Below, piece after piece: positions 10,151-21,940 of a stretch of DNA of 64,000 bases (position 1 is the stretch's first letter; each line of letters opens with the position of its first letter). Where the stretch lies: positions 46,415,692 to 46,479,691 of the forward strand of contig QVOM02000116.1 of NCBI GenBank assembly GCA_003586115.2, given 5' to 3'. The translations under genes and the position numbers were made by a program. Below the pieces are notes generated by a model. The model was given only the letters and a program-made list of their open reading frames with translations, made no database searches and had not been told where the DNA came from. The DNA is from Salvator merianae. Its lineage: Eukaryota; Chordata; Lepidosauria; Squamata; Teiidae.

Positions 10151-10902
10151 TCCAGCTGCCATTGCAGCTTCTGGGATAATAAGTAAACATGTCCATTCAT
10201 GGTTGTCTCTGCTTCCTGGCAAATGCACCAACTCAAATGAGCATAGTTACCCCTCATATCCAAATGGCATCTTTCGATGCAGTATCCTCCCCATCTGCTG
10301 AAAGCATGCTGCAGAAACTGAAGTGCATGTTCTTATGTTTATTTTCCATCTTTCTTCCACCTTGCCTTGTTCTGACTGAAAGCTAGTTAAATTGAACCTT
10401 TCCTCAAATTATAACTCTGCTCCAAAATTCCCAATCCATTCAGAATGCTTTTAGCATTTGAAAGATAATGTTCACCTTGTGATGTCTCCTTAAATCTACC
10501 TTCCTGTTCATAGGAAGAAACACAATCTAGTGCATTAGAACAATTATTGAATCCAGATCTTCATTGTCTTATTATGTAAAATTGCCATGTGTGAACCTCA
10601 AGAACAAGTACAACTGTCTGTCTGATTGTTCGCATTTGAGATGCATTTTGAGGGCTAGATAAAGGCAAACTGTACTGATCTAGGAAAATAGGGGTAAAGA
10701 AAAAAGAAATATTCTTTGTTGAAATTCAAAGAAAGCACTGGGTCTAATGTCAATGCAGACACAGCTATGAGACCTGCTGTGGCAGGCAGGGTTGAGAGGT
10801 TTATGGATGTTCCAGTCATTTGGCTGAAATGAGAAAGGCATGTCTTGTGGCCACCATAAATGTCTACCAAACTTGTGCAATTTGTACAGAATTAGGCTGA
10901 TT
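10151..10902. other. Unique non-coding DNA
   Basis: About 750 bp with no named repeat. Several 60-70 codon frames overlap on both strands with no shared domain, as expected by chance. Confidence 0.45.
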
Positions 10903-11402
10903 CCGCACTTGCAGTTAGAATGGTCTCAGAAGGGGTCCAGGGACTTCCCTTTTGCACACTGGTGCAGTCCAAGGGAGCTCCCTCCTCCTGCTAGTTTGCT
11001 ATGTCCCCACAAGATGGATTGTAGTCCAGGTCAGGAGAACAAAAATGGCCTCCTGATCCGGACTACCAGTAGATCTGTCTCAAAAGGTCTAACAGCATAT
11101 GGGCTAGTGGTAAACTGGACGTCCATGATATAGTTTACCACTGGGGACCCATTTCTGCAGTGGAACAAGGCACCAAAATGGGTACCCATGTGCTCCAAGA
11201 CTCCCGTTTCTGGCCGTCAGATCTTTTGGTGGCTGGTCCCAAAGTTCACGCAGTCTTCAGAACCAGCTTGGGCGCTGGTCGAGAACAGTTGTCCCAGTGC
11301 AGATGGCCTTGTTCCGGGCCACGTTGACTTCTCCAGCTGGTGGACACTACCGTGAAAATGGACCAGCTGGAGCAGGCCAAGAGAGGTAGGTGCACCGTGT
11401 AC
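10903..11402. mobile_element. Non-autonomous DNA transposon, family B
   Basis: About 500 bp matching the copy at 21253-21764 along its length. Shared blocks include CCCTTTTGCACACTGGTGCAG, the GGTCTAACAGC/GGTAAACTGGA segment, and the GCGCTGGTCGAGAACAG/TGTCCCAGTGCAGATGGCC segment. Its left end is GATTCCGCACTTGCAG and its right end GAGGTAGGTGCACC. No coding capacity. Confidence 0.6.
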
Positions 11403-11951
11403 TATAATCCAGGAAACATAAAAGAACAAAGTATGGAAGTCAGGTATTGGAGCACTAAGGAGTCAGTGTGTGGTTGTCTCCCCTTTAAGAATGTAAGGTG
11501 TGAATGAAAGTTCCCAGTCTTCCAAGCCTCCAGGGCCACTACGAGGGTTGACCCAGTCTTCAGATCTGGCTGCTGTCATCCAGTGTACAGAGGGCCCTTA
11601 GCTTGCACTGGGGCTAATCTAGGCCAGCATAGGCCAGACTACCTAGCCTGGGATAATATGGCATGGGATAGCCTGCAACTTGAGAAAGTGGCCATAGATG
11701 AAGGACCTTCCCACCTGTCTAACTCTCTGCCACCCATTGTCACCAGAAGTGTCTCTGCTGGGATCCCTTGGAGATCTGTGATTTGGAACCTTCTCTCTCT
11801 GTGTCAATGCCCACACTGTCTCTAGATAGTTTCTTCAAATCCGATGCCTTTTAGTACCAGCTGTGCACAAATGACATGACACATTCACGCCCCCTTCACT
11901 ACAATCCAGCCTTCCTAGCCACCATGTCAGTTAACTCTGCTTAGATTCTTT
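11403..11951. other. Unannotated, GC-richer non-coding DNA
   Basis: I cannot place this in any family in the window. An 80-codon plus frame (11583-11825) has no recognisable domain. It may be a further DNA-transposon fragment given its composition. Confidence 0.35.
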
Positions 11952-12412
11952 GGTCCTGTTCACACACTTTGTGCTACCAAGTGTCAAGGACGCTTGCTAG
12001 CAAAGTGTGTCTGCACTTTGCAGAGGCCCCAGCAGCCAGGAGCAACATAACGCTGCTCCCGATTGCTTCACAACTTTGTGCTCCACAACTTTACTGGGAG
12101 CTGATAGTCTGCTCATGGTAAAGTGCGTCTGCACTTATTGTGGCTGCCGCGCTGCATGCACCAGCTGGGCCTGTGTGATCACCTGGATTGCCTGATCGCA
12201 TTTGCACACTGCGCATCCCTGGCAATTGCCATGGCAGTGACCAGGTGCTTCCTGGCTGCTGCCATGGTAAGCATCAGGCAAGGCTGCTAGCATTTGCGCC
12301 ATGAATGCTGGTAGCCTGCTTCAGGTAAGTGCTAGGGCCACACAGTGCAGACGGTGTCCATGCTGCATGGTCAATACCACCTTAGAATGGGATTATTAAA
12401 TGCAAAAATGCC
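11952..12412 (-). mobile_element. Non-autonomous DNA transposon, family C
   Basis: About 460 bp starting GGTCCTGTTCACACACTTTG and ending AAATGCAAAAATGCC, matching the family C terminus GGGCCTTTTTNCACTT in inverted form. The interior shares with other C copies CTGCTCCCGAT, GTGCTCCACAACTTTAC, TGCCATGGCAG and CAGTGCAGACGGTGTCC. Relative to 32197-32569 it lies in the opposite orientation. No transposase. Confidence 0.6.
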
Positions 12413-13020
12413 ATCAGTCTTCATCTTCATCTTGCATGTTCAGGACTGCACTGCTCATATTTCTTCCCTTTTCTCATCCTCTGACAAGGCAAAACAGTCA
12501 AGTAGTCTAATTCCTTTCTCTCCCTTGTTTTTCATATTCAGTCTTTTTTCCTTGACAACCCTAAAAAGTTAAGATCTTTGCACAATTTCCACTTACCCAG
12601 ACAGCAGAAATATTTTTTCCTATGTTTACTTGGTTCTGTCTGCTGTCTCATTGTTCACACCTCTCATAATTCCTTCTGTAAGACCAACTCCAGCTTTCTA
12701 TCTGCTCCCAGATTTAGGATGTTCTTCCTCTATTCTGCCCACACCTTCTCTGCTCTTGACATATGTTCAGCTCTTATATCCTTACTTATTCCCGCTTTTG
12801 ATCCTTCCTTGCAACAATTCTCAATGAAGTCCAAGTCTTCTGCTCCTTCTGAAGCCTTCCTCTGTTGTTTCTTAAGCCCAGAATGCTTTGTAGAATGTCT
12901 GCATATCATTGCTTAGGGTTTTTCAAGGGGTGGTGGTGGTGGAAAATCTGTGCCTCTCCCGATATTATTTAATCCTAGCTCCAACTGGCTAATGGTCAAG
13001 GATAAATGAAGCTGTAATTC
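12413..13020. other. Pyrimidine-rich unique DNA
   Basis: C/T-rich plus strand. A 112-codon frame at 12578-12916 is Ser/Phe/Leu/Cys-rich and overlaps another frame of similar make-up, which reflects composition rather than coding. It includes a short (GGT)4 run near 12931. Confidence 0.4.
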
Positions 13021-13143
13021 TGCAACATCAAAGGCCATCTGCTGGGGGACTGTGGGCAGAGTATTCTGCTGGACGTCTCCCTGTGCAGCTGATTGGCCAC
13101 TCTGAGAACAGACTGCTGGACAAGATGGGCCATGGTCTTATGC
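13021..13143 (+). mobile_element. Older CR1/L3-type LINE 3' end
   Basis: Sense-strand fragment with ATTGGCCACTCTGAGAACAG, ACTGCTGGACAAGATGGGCC and CATGGTCTTATGC, the 3' end of the L3-like subfamily. Only the last 120 bp or so are recognisable. Confidence 0.65.
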
Positions 13144-13407
13144 TTCAAAGTACCACACAAGATAGCCTTTTCTGTTATGCCTCTAGTACATTCCTTACTG
13201 CAAAGGTCCTCTTTTACCTCAGCCTGGAACTAAGCTAAGTTTGCTTCCATTTACACCTCCTTCCTTTAATGTTTTTCATGTGTCAAATTTTAGATTATAG
13301 ACTCTTTGGAGAAGGAACCTTTTCTGTACTGCATTATGGATACAGTTCATCTCAAATGGATACAGTTATTGATCAGTTCATCTCAAAAGGTACCAAACCT
13401 AGTCTCC

Positions 13408-14119
13408 TAAGAACATAAAAACATAAGAGGAGCCCTGTGGATCAGGCCACAGCCCATACATCATCATCATCATCATCATCATCATCATTATTATTAAAAC
13501 CAATGCCAATTATGTATAATGCCCCTTTTGCCAATCTAGCCTGATATCTGTCTCACTCAGTGTCCCACCAATTGCTTATGGGCATTCTCAAGCAGAAGAT
13601 AAAGGCAAAATGTTCACCTGCTCCTGATTCCTTGCAAATAGCCTTTAGAGGCATCTTGTCTGTCTCTCCAACCTGGAAGCAGTAGCTAGGCATCCATTCT
13701 AGTACCCATTGATACATCTGTCCTCTGTGAATTTGTCTAACCCTTTCTTAAAGTTATCCAGGCTGCTTGTTGTCACCAACTCTTCTGGTAGTAAATTGCA
13801 CAGACGGATGACTCTCTGAGTGAAAAACACTTCTCTGTGTTGGTTCTAACTCTCCTGCCCATCAGCTTCATAGAGCGCCCCCTGGGCCTAGTGTTGTACA
13901 ATAAATAAAAGAATTTTTCTCTATCCACCTTTTCCACATCGTGCGTTATTTTATATACTTCGATCATGGTCACCTCTTAAATGCCATCTTTCAAGGCTGA
14001 AGAGACCTAGATGTTGCAACCTGATCTCATAAGGAAGGTGTTCCAGCCCTGTGATCATTCAGGTTGACCTTTACTCACTTTTTCCAGATCCACAGTATTC
14101 ATCCTGAGGTGTGGTGATT
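13408..14119 (-). mobile_element. CR1-type LINE 3' end with ORF2 C-terminus, interrupted by (CAT)n
   Basis: Antisense copy of about 700 bp. From the 3' end (AACATAAGAGGAGCCC) it runs into ORF2. The minus-strand frame at 13773-13973 contains [20 protein letters not shown] followed by an R-G-R-S-M-K-L-M-G-R-R-V-R-T-N stretch, which is the conserved CR1 C-terminal pattern. Frame shifts follow near FSLRESS. A (CAT)n expansion and about 40 bp of foreign DNA interrupt the 3' UTR at 13457-13540. It is 5'-truncated near CTGAGGTGTGGTGATTG. Confidence 0.85.
13457..13494. repeat. (CAT)n/(ATT)n microsatellite inside CR1
   Basis: About ten CAT units followed by ATT units, within the CR1 3' UTR between CAGCCCATA and the resumption of the element. 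Confidence 0.95.
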
Positions 14120-14935
14120 GACCAATCAAATTGGGTCTTATATTGGATTTTGCTTCAGTACTAATATAATTCAAAAGAACTGAAAGTAGAGGAGGGAGCT
14201 GACAATGGTGTGACACAATTCATGGCTAATGTCATAAATTTCTGGATTGTTGAAAATGTTAAACCACTCAGCTTGATGTTACCTACAAAGAGCTATGAAG
14301 GAAATTATTCACAAACTTTTTTCCAAGGTGCCTTGACAGCGGAGAACCAGGCTATACTACTAAATTACAGTTTAACTAATTACAGTTTAACATAGCTGAA
14401 GTATGTGAACTTACTGAAGTGACAATAACTGGGATAGTTTCGAAAGGCTTTATGTGTTTTGAGGAGACAAGATATTTCAATATAAAAATGGGAAAGTCTA
14501 AACAATACAGAGTAATATTTTTTACAAGATTCCAGGAATGGGCTATCACAGACTGATATATGCAATATCTGGAGCAATTTAGAAAACAAATACTTTCTTA
14601 CATTAAACAACCAGCATAAGTGCCACCAATGACTTGTTGGCAATGTAAGGTCACCATAGCTTTAGCAAATGAGTTGCTTTTTTAACTAGCCGCTATTTGG
14701 GTACATCTCTTGCAAAATCATCTGGGACTAGAAAATCAACTTGGAGTTGGTTCGGTGTGAATAAAGTTTCATCGCTTGGATGAACTGCAAATGTTCCTGA
14801 TATATCTTAAAAAATGCAAACACTAAATGAGAGAATTACCAGTCAATTCCACTCATTGTATTCATTCTTTTTCTCTGCTGTAACTTATGGAGTGAGATAA
14901 ATACTTTTTGAGTTCATACCATACAAGCAGATAAC
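14120..14935. other. Unique AT-rich non-coding DNA
   Basis: About 800 bp without a named repeat or credible coding frame. Confidence 0.5.
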
Positions 14936-15120
14936 AGGTTGGAGAGCCAGGCAAGATGCTTCTAAAGGCCAGTTGCAGGAAGTCAAGAGCAGGTGAAGGT
15001 TTCGCCTTTGTCTTCTGCTTGAGAAAGTCCAAAAGCAATTGGTGGGCCACTGTGTGAGACAGGATGCTGGACTAGATGGGCCGTGGCCTGATCCAGCAGG
15101 GCTCCTCTTGTGTTCTTATG
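14936..15120 (+). mobile_element. CR1-type LINE 3' end
   Basis: Sense copy: AGGTTGGAGAGCCAGGC, AGTTGCAGGAAGTCAAGAGC, CAATTGGTGGGCCACTGTG, ending TCCTCTTGTGTTCTTATG. Pure 3' UTR, severely 5'-truncated. Confidence 0.85.
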
Positions 15121-15172
15121 TAGGAACTCTTAATATGTATTATGGAAATAAGAGGAGCAGATTACTTTGAGT

Positions 15173-15202
15173 CTCACACACACACACACACACACACACA
15201 CA
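15173..15202. repeat. (CA)n microsatellite
   Basis: About 14 CA units. Confidence 0.95.
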
Positions 15203-15869
15203 TCCATAAATTAACTGAGAAGCATTTTTTTAAAGAGAGATTGCAGGAGAGAGAGGCATTGGTAGGTTGGACATGGGATGGATGAGAAACAAAAACTCCA
15301 AGAGGTATCACCTGAATCTTTTGGCTACAGTTCCTTTAGGCACAGCATAACCTTCCAACTCTGCATTAATAACGTATGCAGATATATCAATAACACAGCA
15401 GATTCTATGTGTCTCTTCAGAGCTGAGGTGGATATCGGCTGGAAAAAAGAGATTTTACGTCAGTGGTACCCATGTTTTTGAATGTGCTTCCCAAGTGGAC
15501 TTTGCTGCAGGTGAGTTTTAGGCAATTGGAAGCAAACTGCTTTTTTATTCATTCAGGCACTGAAGTATTATTTATACATGACCTTTTTACCTTATCTCTT
15601 TTATAACTTTATTGAGATGATCTTTTTCCTTGCATTGCTATGAATTACTCTGGTATCATTTCAGAAGAAATATTTGAATAAAGACTGTAATATCTTTTCG
15701 CCCACAAACTCTCTACTGTTTGGGAACCTTCTGGTGCGAATTTACTTTAAAAATTATTTTATTTGATGTGAATTCCAGAATAACTCTCTCTGTTGCTGGA
15801 TTTTTGACACTGGCTGCTAAGTAAAGAAGAGCATAATGGATTTTAATGTATAGACTTATTAGTTTACTG
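15203..15869. other. Unique non-coding DNA
   Basis: No repeat recognised. A 67-codon plus frame (15278-15481) has no identifiable domain. Confidence 0.45.
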
Positions 15870-15990
15870 TTTCATTGCCGTTATGCCATCACAACTCCCG
15901 TATTATCTATTGTATTTGAGTGTCTTGTTATGTGATTTTGTTTTTAAATGGGCCTTTGGACTGTAATAAAATTTTGATTTGATTTGATTG
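15870..15990 (+). mobile_element. Retroposon 3' tail with (TTTGA)n
   Basis: Ends GGACTGTAATAAAATTTTG followed by ATTTGATTTGATT, the form of a LINE 3' tail with a short pentamer repeat. Upstream sequence is too degraded to assign a clade. Confidence 0.35.
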
Positions 15991-17340
15991 GACTTTAAAT
16001 AACTGACATGAGCACATCAATATTTTTGTGCACTGTTTTACTGATGTACACTGGTAGCTGAGTGTATTGATCAAACCCTGCAAAAATCTAGATATGATTG
16101 TTAGTAACTCATCTATATTAAGCTTCTTTTTGCATGGCCTTTTACCAAGAGTCAGGTGGGAACATCAATAACCTGTTATCTCCTTTACAGGTCTATTGAG
16201 AAAATATGTGGTACCTGGAATAGAATGGGCCTTGCTGTTCTCCCTGCTTCATAGATCAAAGCTAGACAGTACCCAAAAAAGACTTTGCACTCGTGGCATA
16301 TTTGCACATTAAACCTCACTTTTAAAAAACGGGGCAATCACTCCCTAAGCCCAATACCTACCACTCCATCAAGGTGGTCTAGAACTTTTGGTAGAACCTA
16401 TGCCTGATTAATTAGGTTATATCCTCCCTTCCTCAAATACACACCTCTTCTTCCTTGCTGTGGCAACCATCTCTCAAGGTTTGTTTGATCCCTTTGCTGA
16501 CAGCATTGAAAACAGAACTGCAAGTAATCCCTAGATCCATATAAAGATTTCTGATTTTTAAAAATGTCACTGGAACTTTGCGGGAAGTGGTATTATCTCA
16601 CAAGTATGAAAGCTACAGTATAGGTGTGTGCTGGACAAAGCAGCAATTCTGTTATCTGCCATGAATTTGCCATTTTCCTGTAGTGCATCAGAGCAAAGAG
16701 TATTTCCAAGTCTATCTTCAATACCATTCATCACTTCCTGCACATTTATCATGCCTTCTCTTGTTTGTCTTCTTCCTGGAATTAACCATCATCAGCCTTG
16801 GCTCTCTGTCTTTCATCTAGAGCAGTTTATTTAGACCTTAGGTCTTTTGTTGCTGCTAATACAAATTTCAGCTCAAGCAGTAATATCCCCCTTTTTCAGG
16901 TGGCCTGCAACCTGAAAATGATGTTTTCATCACACACCCTTATTATATTTAATTTTCTTTCTCTGAGTGTGTTTTAAAGAGAGCAGAGATTTGAGTGAAT
17001 GATTTGAGTGAATTTCAATCAACAATTTTAAGTAAGTCTCTTCAACTGATTTGTAGAGCTGGAGGCAAGCAAACTTTCACAGTAGCAATGGGATTGCCTT
17101 TGATACAGCTTTGATGCATTCAGAGGCATTTGTTTTCAGAACAGAAAATATGTACACAGAAGTATAACATTTCTATCATTCCTGGTGTTATTGTTTATTA
17201 AAACTTTATATACAGTCCTATTACCACTTCCTCAGGGCAGTAAATAACAATCAGAAACATAAAACAATGAGAGAAATAAAAATATTTAAATTAAACATAT
17301 GGACAAAAATAAAGTACAAGATTGAAGGAAAAAAAGTACA
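15991..17340. other. Unique AT-rich non-coding DNA
   Basis: No transposon or RNA gene recognised in 1.35 kb. Two overlapping antiparallel frames of 61-68 codons near 16567-16834 look like chance. Confidence 0.5.
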
Positions 17341-17422
17341 TAAGAACATAAGAGGAACCCTGCTGGATCAGACCACAGCCCATCTAATCCAGCATCCTGT
17401 TTCATATAGGATCCTGTTTCTA
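17341..17422 (-). mobile_element. CR1-type LINE 3' tip
   Basis: Antisense: CATAAGAACATAAGAGGAAC, CCTGCTGGATCAGACC, CATCTAATCCAGCATCCTG. Only the last 80 bp of the element. Confidence 0.85.
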
Positions 17423-20102
17423 TATAAATTCATATAGACAGGTAGCAGTATTTATGCAAGGTGCTTCAACTATATTGTGTAGAATTTATGCATTTGATAT
17501 TACCCCCAAACAGAAATCTGTTATAGATCATATAGTTTTCCCTTTTAAGAACAAAGTTTTCTTTTTCTACTTTTTTTATGGGGAAGCACCAGCAAATCTG
17601 GCAACTGATTGCTCCATTTTATCCGATTAGATTATCTGTACAAGTCACCAGGGCATCCACATAAAGTCCATTTAGAATTTCAGTCTTAGGATTGTCAAGG
17701 AATGATTCTACAAAGCAAAATGTTTTCACAGGTTTTTAAACAGATGCAGCTCTGCAACCCTGCTTAATCTGATTTTTTTTTACTATACCACAGTGATCTG
17801 CCCAATCACCTGCATTGTCCACTAATTCTTCTGAATCTAAAAGAACTATCTCAATTTTTGCATTCTCATTCCAGCAACACCCAAGTGAATCAGCTGTAAA
17901 TATAAGAATAAATTTATAAGGGCCCAAAAAGAAAAAAAAAAAGGTAACAGCTGCATCTACTGTCAATTAATGTCAATCAGTACTTTCCGACTACTGTTTG
18001 ATTGCATGCCTTTTATGGGTTTTTTTTTCTTTTGTTGTTGTTGTTGTTTTAATTGTTGTAACAATAAAAAATGCAAAATGCAAATTAAGAAATGTGGCAT
18101 CAGAAAAGTTTGAGTTTTAAACTTGGGCTTTAACATTTTATTTAATATACTAAAAAAAAGATGCACAAACGGATAGCAAGTGTTAACATCCTACACAGGA
18201 TTATAAGTCCTTAATTGTGTGAGTCCATTATGGCTGCATCCACACACACACACACACCACCTCAGGAGCTGCTATTTGGAGGGAACAAGTCTTGGCCACA
18301 TAGCCAAGGCCCTGCAGCAGCAACCAATATACTGCTGAGAGTGGAACTGAGAAATGTCTCTGAGAGTTGGCCATCTGTGGTTCTCCCAGTGCCAATTCTG
18401 GATGAAATCCACACAGAAAAGGAAGAGGCAGCCTCCCCAGACCAAAGCAGCCTTGGAGTATTTTCAACAAGTTTAAGCTAAGGGGCTTTGGAAGTATTTG
18501 CAAGCCCCCACCCAGGTCTCCAGGGAGGCACTTCAGGTGTCTATACGGATAGTGACAAGAATTCTGTGCTTTAGATTTAGGGCATGCTATCTTGGCTTAG
18601 AAGTTTGAATGCCTTCTACAGAAGGCCAGATACAAAAGGTCCTTACTCACTCCTGCATTGGAACTGGGGTAGCCTACTTTCTTACTATAATCAGCTGTTG
18701 AAATGGGCATAACTTCACCAGATTTCCAAGGGCAAGAGTTTTGGCTCTAATTAAAATGCAAACAATGAAGTACCTTCTTGTCCATATATGGATCAATGTC
18801 AATTTGTTTAGATATGTCACCTGTTGACTGTACCTCTGGTAATAGGATCTTAGTCAATACTGCCTCGATTAATTTTTCCCAAGAAATATTTGATTCTAAA
18901 GTACAGAGGAAGATAATTTCTTTTTCTCAGTCACTAACGTTCCATTAATAAGTTTAACCTATGCCTCATGCCTGCTCCTCTGCAGTTTCTTAAGAAATAA
19001 ATTAGTAGCTCCCAATTTATGCCTATCTTTTCACACTTTCCTCTTTTCTGATTCCATATCTCCACCTACTAAAGACTTCTCTGGTTTTTCCCCCTTGGGG
19101 CATTTCACTGATGAGATAATATTCACTCTTCTCTCCAGCAGTCAAAAATTTCTGGGTAATTTTTTTAAAGTACTTATTGCTCATTTTCTCCATTCCTTTT
19201 AAAGAGACTTCTGGCAAAGGATTATCAGATTAAACATTTAATCTGCTTTTGGACAGTGTTCTATCTCATGCTACTTCTGTTTAGCATGGGCAGCATTTGC
19301 CTCCTATACTTTCAAGGAAGCAAATGTCAAAAGAGAAGAGACTGATCGGAGCATATATTCAGATGTTTCTTTATAAATTGCAAATGCTAAATGTGTGTAC
19401 TTTTGTTCTGCTAGAATGTTACTATTTATATCTCTGCATGCATTGATGCTATATTGGTGGTAAATGTATTATTTACATCTCTGAATGCATTAACTGTATA
19501 TGTCACCCAGCATGCTTTAGTAGTCTAGGAGAAAAGCCAAGCACTTCTAATGGTTCTCTTAAGAGACCGGAACTCTTAATGTAGTGCTCTATGACTATGG
19601 AATACAGAGCTTATTGACACAGATGAGGCTCAGAAGAAGACATCTGAGGATTGTTAGTTCAATACACAAAACTTGTAACAAAAAGAGGACTCACAGATTA
19701 TCTCCATTGACTGGGGGTAACCTTGCTGTTGGTTAAATTATATTTTATTTCGGGAAGAAATGGGGGTGATTTTAAGGCCACTGATCATGGTTGGATCTTC
19801 ACATCCAAAGCATCTGCTTGTGAGCATATGGGAGAGGCCCCACAATCCACCATTGAAAAAGATGCCTAACCATCTCCCATTTGTGAGCATGGAAGCACTA
19901 TTTTTAGTGGCAGATGGCATAAATGCATTTTAATCAGTGACTGTGCCTAGAAGTGTGGCTGCATGATCTCCACAAAGTGCCTGCTGCCATTACAAGTGGA
20001 GATGCCTCCAGTGGAAAATGGAGATTCAGCCTATACAGTTGATACAGTTTCTGCTTTGTCCAGCTTCTGATTCACTTAAAACTCATGGATAACTGACTCG
20101 TA
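17423..20102. other. Unique AT-rich non-coding DNA
   Basis: 2.7 kb with no confident element. Contents noted: (GTT)n at about 18034-18048, a (CA)9 run at 18238-18257, a GC-richer patch (18250-18540) with overlapping frames on both strands but no recognisable domain, and a rough direct duplication of about 40 bp at 19421-19500 (TTATATCTCTGCATGCATT / TTACATCTCTGAATGCATT). Confidence 0.45.
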
Positions 20103-20322
20103 TGTAAGAACATAAGAGGAGACCTGCTGGATTGGGCCACAGCACATCTAGTCCAGCATCTTGTCTCACTCAGTGGCCCAATTGCTTCTAGGCATTCTCA
20201 AGTAGAATATCAGGGCAAAACCTTCACCTGCTTTCAACTACCTGCAGATGACCTTTAGAGGCAGTACCTAGGCATCCATTCTGATTGCTGTCACCACCTC
20301 TTCCAGGAGTAAATTCCATAGG
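20103..20322 (-). mobile_element. CR1-type LINE 3' end
   Basis: Antisense copy beginning TGTAAGAACATAAGAGGAG and running to CAGGAGTAAATTCCATAGG. It has small internal deletions compared with the copy at 13408-14119, including loss of most of the TACACCT...GTCCAACC block. Confidence 0.8.
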
Positions 20323-20748
20323 TGAAGGAAGCAAGCTTGTCTTGCTCCCTCATATCTACCTGTCCAGATAGTGGTGAATGAACCGAGTGCGTTTCCATTG
20401 ATGAGAGATTTTATTCAACTGGGAACCCAGCTTTTACTGATGTCTCAGTAATTCACACCTTTGAAGTGCAAATAAGTACAGAAGGCATCAAAATCTTAAC
20501 ATCTTACTCCCCGCAGACTCCCAAAGTTAGAAGATTGCATTACTGATGAAAGAATATAGGTAGCTTTTCCAGAATTGTAGTGTTCTATAATCTTCAATCA
20601 TAATCTACAATGTTCTTGAGGTGTGCCTTAGAAGTAAGCATATAAGAGCTATTTTCTTCTAAGATATTCCCAGGACTGTGTGTATGAATCAACCCTATTC
20701 ATGTAGTCTTATTTTGAATCCCAAGTTTATCCTATTCTTTGGCTCCTC

Positions 20749-20788
20749 TTTGTCCTGTTCCTTCAAAAACTTGAAGGAACAGGACAAA
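20749..20788. repeat. Perfect 18-bp inverted repeat, 4-nt loop
   Basis: Arms 20749-20766 (TTTGTCCTGTTCCTTCAA) and 20771-20788 (TTGAAGGAACAGGACAAA) are exact reverse complements around the loop AAAC. No transposon termini or terminator context (no adjacent gene). In RNA it would fold into a hairpin without mismatch. Confidence 0.95.
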
Positions 20789-20904
20789 AAGTAGTAATGT
20801 ATAGTTTCCAGAATTGTACAATACAATCTGGAAATAAACTGTTAAAGACATCCTGATGTTTAGTTTCTTAATACGCTACAATATTGCATGGCACATGTAT
20901 TGAA

Positions 20905-21060
20905 TGGCAAAGGTTCAGGTTCAATTTCTGGTATTTCAGACTTAAAAAAGGTCCACATAAAAGACTGTGAAAGAGTCCCCTATCTGAGGTCTTTGAAGCA
21001 CAGTAGGCAGCACTAAACTAGATGGACAAATAGTCTGACACCATTCCCAGACTGACTATA
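20905..21060 (+). mobile_element. tRNA-derived SINE fragment
   Basis: Contains a B-box-like AGGTTCAATTTC followed by GGTATTTCAGAC, then the SINE body with GTAGGCAGCACTAAACTAGA and ATAGTCTGACACC. This order (B box, spacer, 'AGTAGACAATACT...GATGGACC...TCTGAC') is familiar from squamate SINEs. The A-box half is lost or degenerate. Confidence 0.55.
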
Positions 21061-21252
21061 CTGATTATGTTCCCTAGGCACATCATTGCTTTATCAGAAC
21101 ATAATCTGTGTCTGCATGTGGGATCCACATCAAACTGGCAACAGCATGCAGTAAGAGTGGAGGAACACCAAGTTTTTAACAGGCATCTAAGAAATCAAAA
21201 TGGCTAGGATTTCTTCTTTGTATCTCTCCCTCCTCAGGAACGCAGAGCTCTA

Positions 21253-21764
21253 GGGGTTTTTTTCACACTTAGTCATAGTCCAGTACAGTGATGGGTCCAA
21301 GAGCCTCCCTTTTACACACTAGTGCAGTTTAACAGAGGCCATGCCCCCTGCCAGTGCATGCCATCCATATTGGATGCAGCATAGACCCTACCCAAAATGG
21401 CTGCCTAGTCCACTATACTGGTAGATTTGTTTAAAAAGGTCTGCCAACGTACTAGTGCCTGGTAAACTGAACCATTGAGCAGTGTGGAAGGCATATGCCT
21501 CCATGGTCTGATTTACCAGGGAACCCCATTTCAGTGCTGCAACTAGGTTTGCCACCACCCCAACTTTTTTCCTGACCATCGGTGCTTGCAGAGGACATCT
21601 CCAAAGCTCTCATGAGCTTCAGAGCTGACATGGGTTCTGTCCTAGAACAGCTGTCCCAGCGCAGATGGCCTTCCACCAAGATACAGAGACAGCTCCAGCT
21701 GGTGGACCACTCAGCTGATTCAGTCTCAATGGAGTGGTCTAAAGAAGGTAAGTGCGAACAGGCC
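21253..21764. mobile_element. Non-autonomous DNA transposon, family B
   Basis: Best bounded family B copy. Left end GGGGTTTTTTTCACACTTA, right end TAAGTGCGAACAGGCCC; the two pair as inverted repeats over 16-19 bp with mismatches. CTA stands on both sides, a candidate 3-bp target-site duplication. The interior matches 10903-11402. The right third (21582-21765) has an open frame with no homology I recognise, and its minus strand is open too. Confidence 0.65.
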
Positions 21765-21940
21765 CCTAGTCTCCTTTGCATGGCTAACCTTCTCACCACT
21801 CAAGCAGCTGACCTGCAATTCCACAGTGTGAATATAAAATAGGAAAGGGGGTGCCCTGCTGGTTTCTTGGGGGTCCACACATTACAATATCCAGTCATTG
21901 TATGTCACCACCAGCATTATGACTTCTAGAAGAAGAAACT

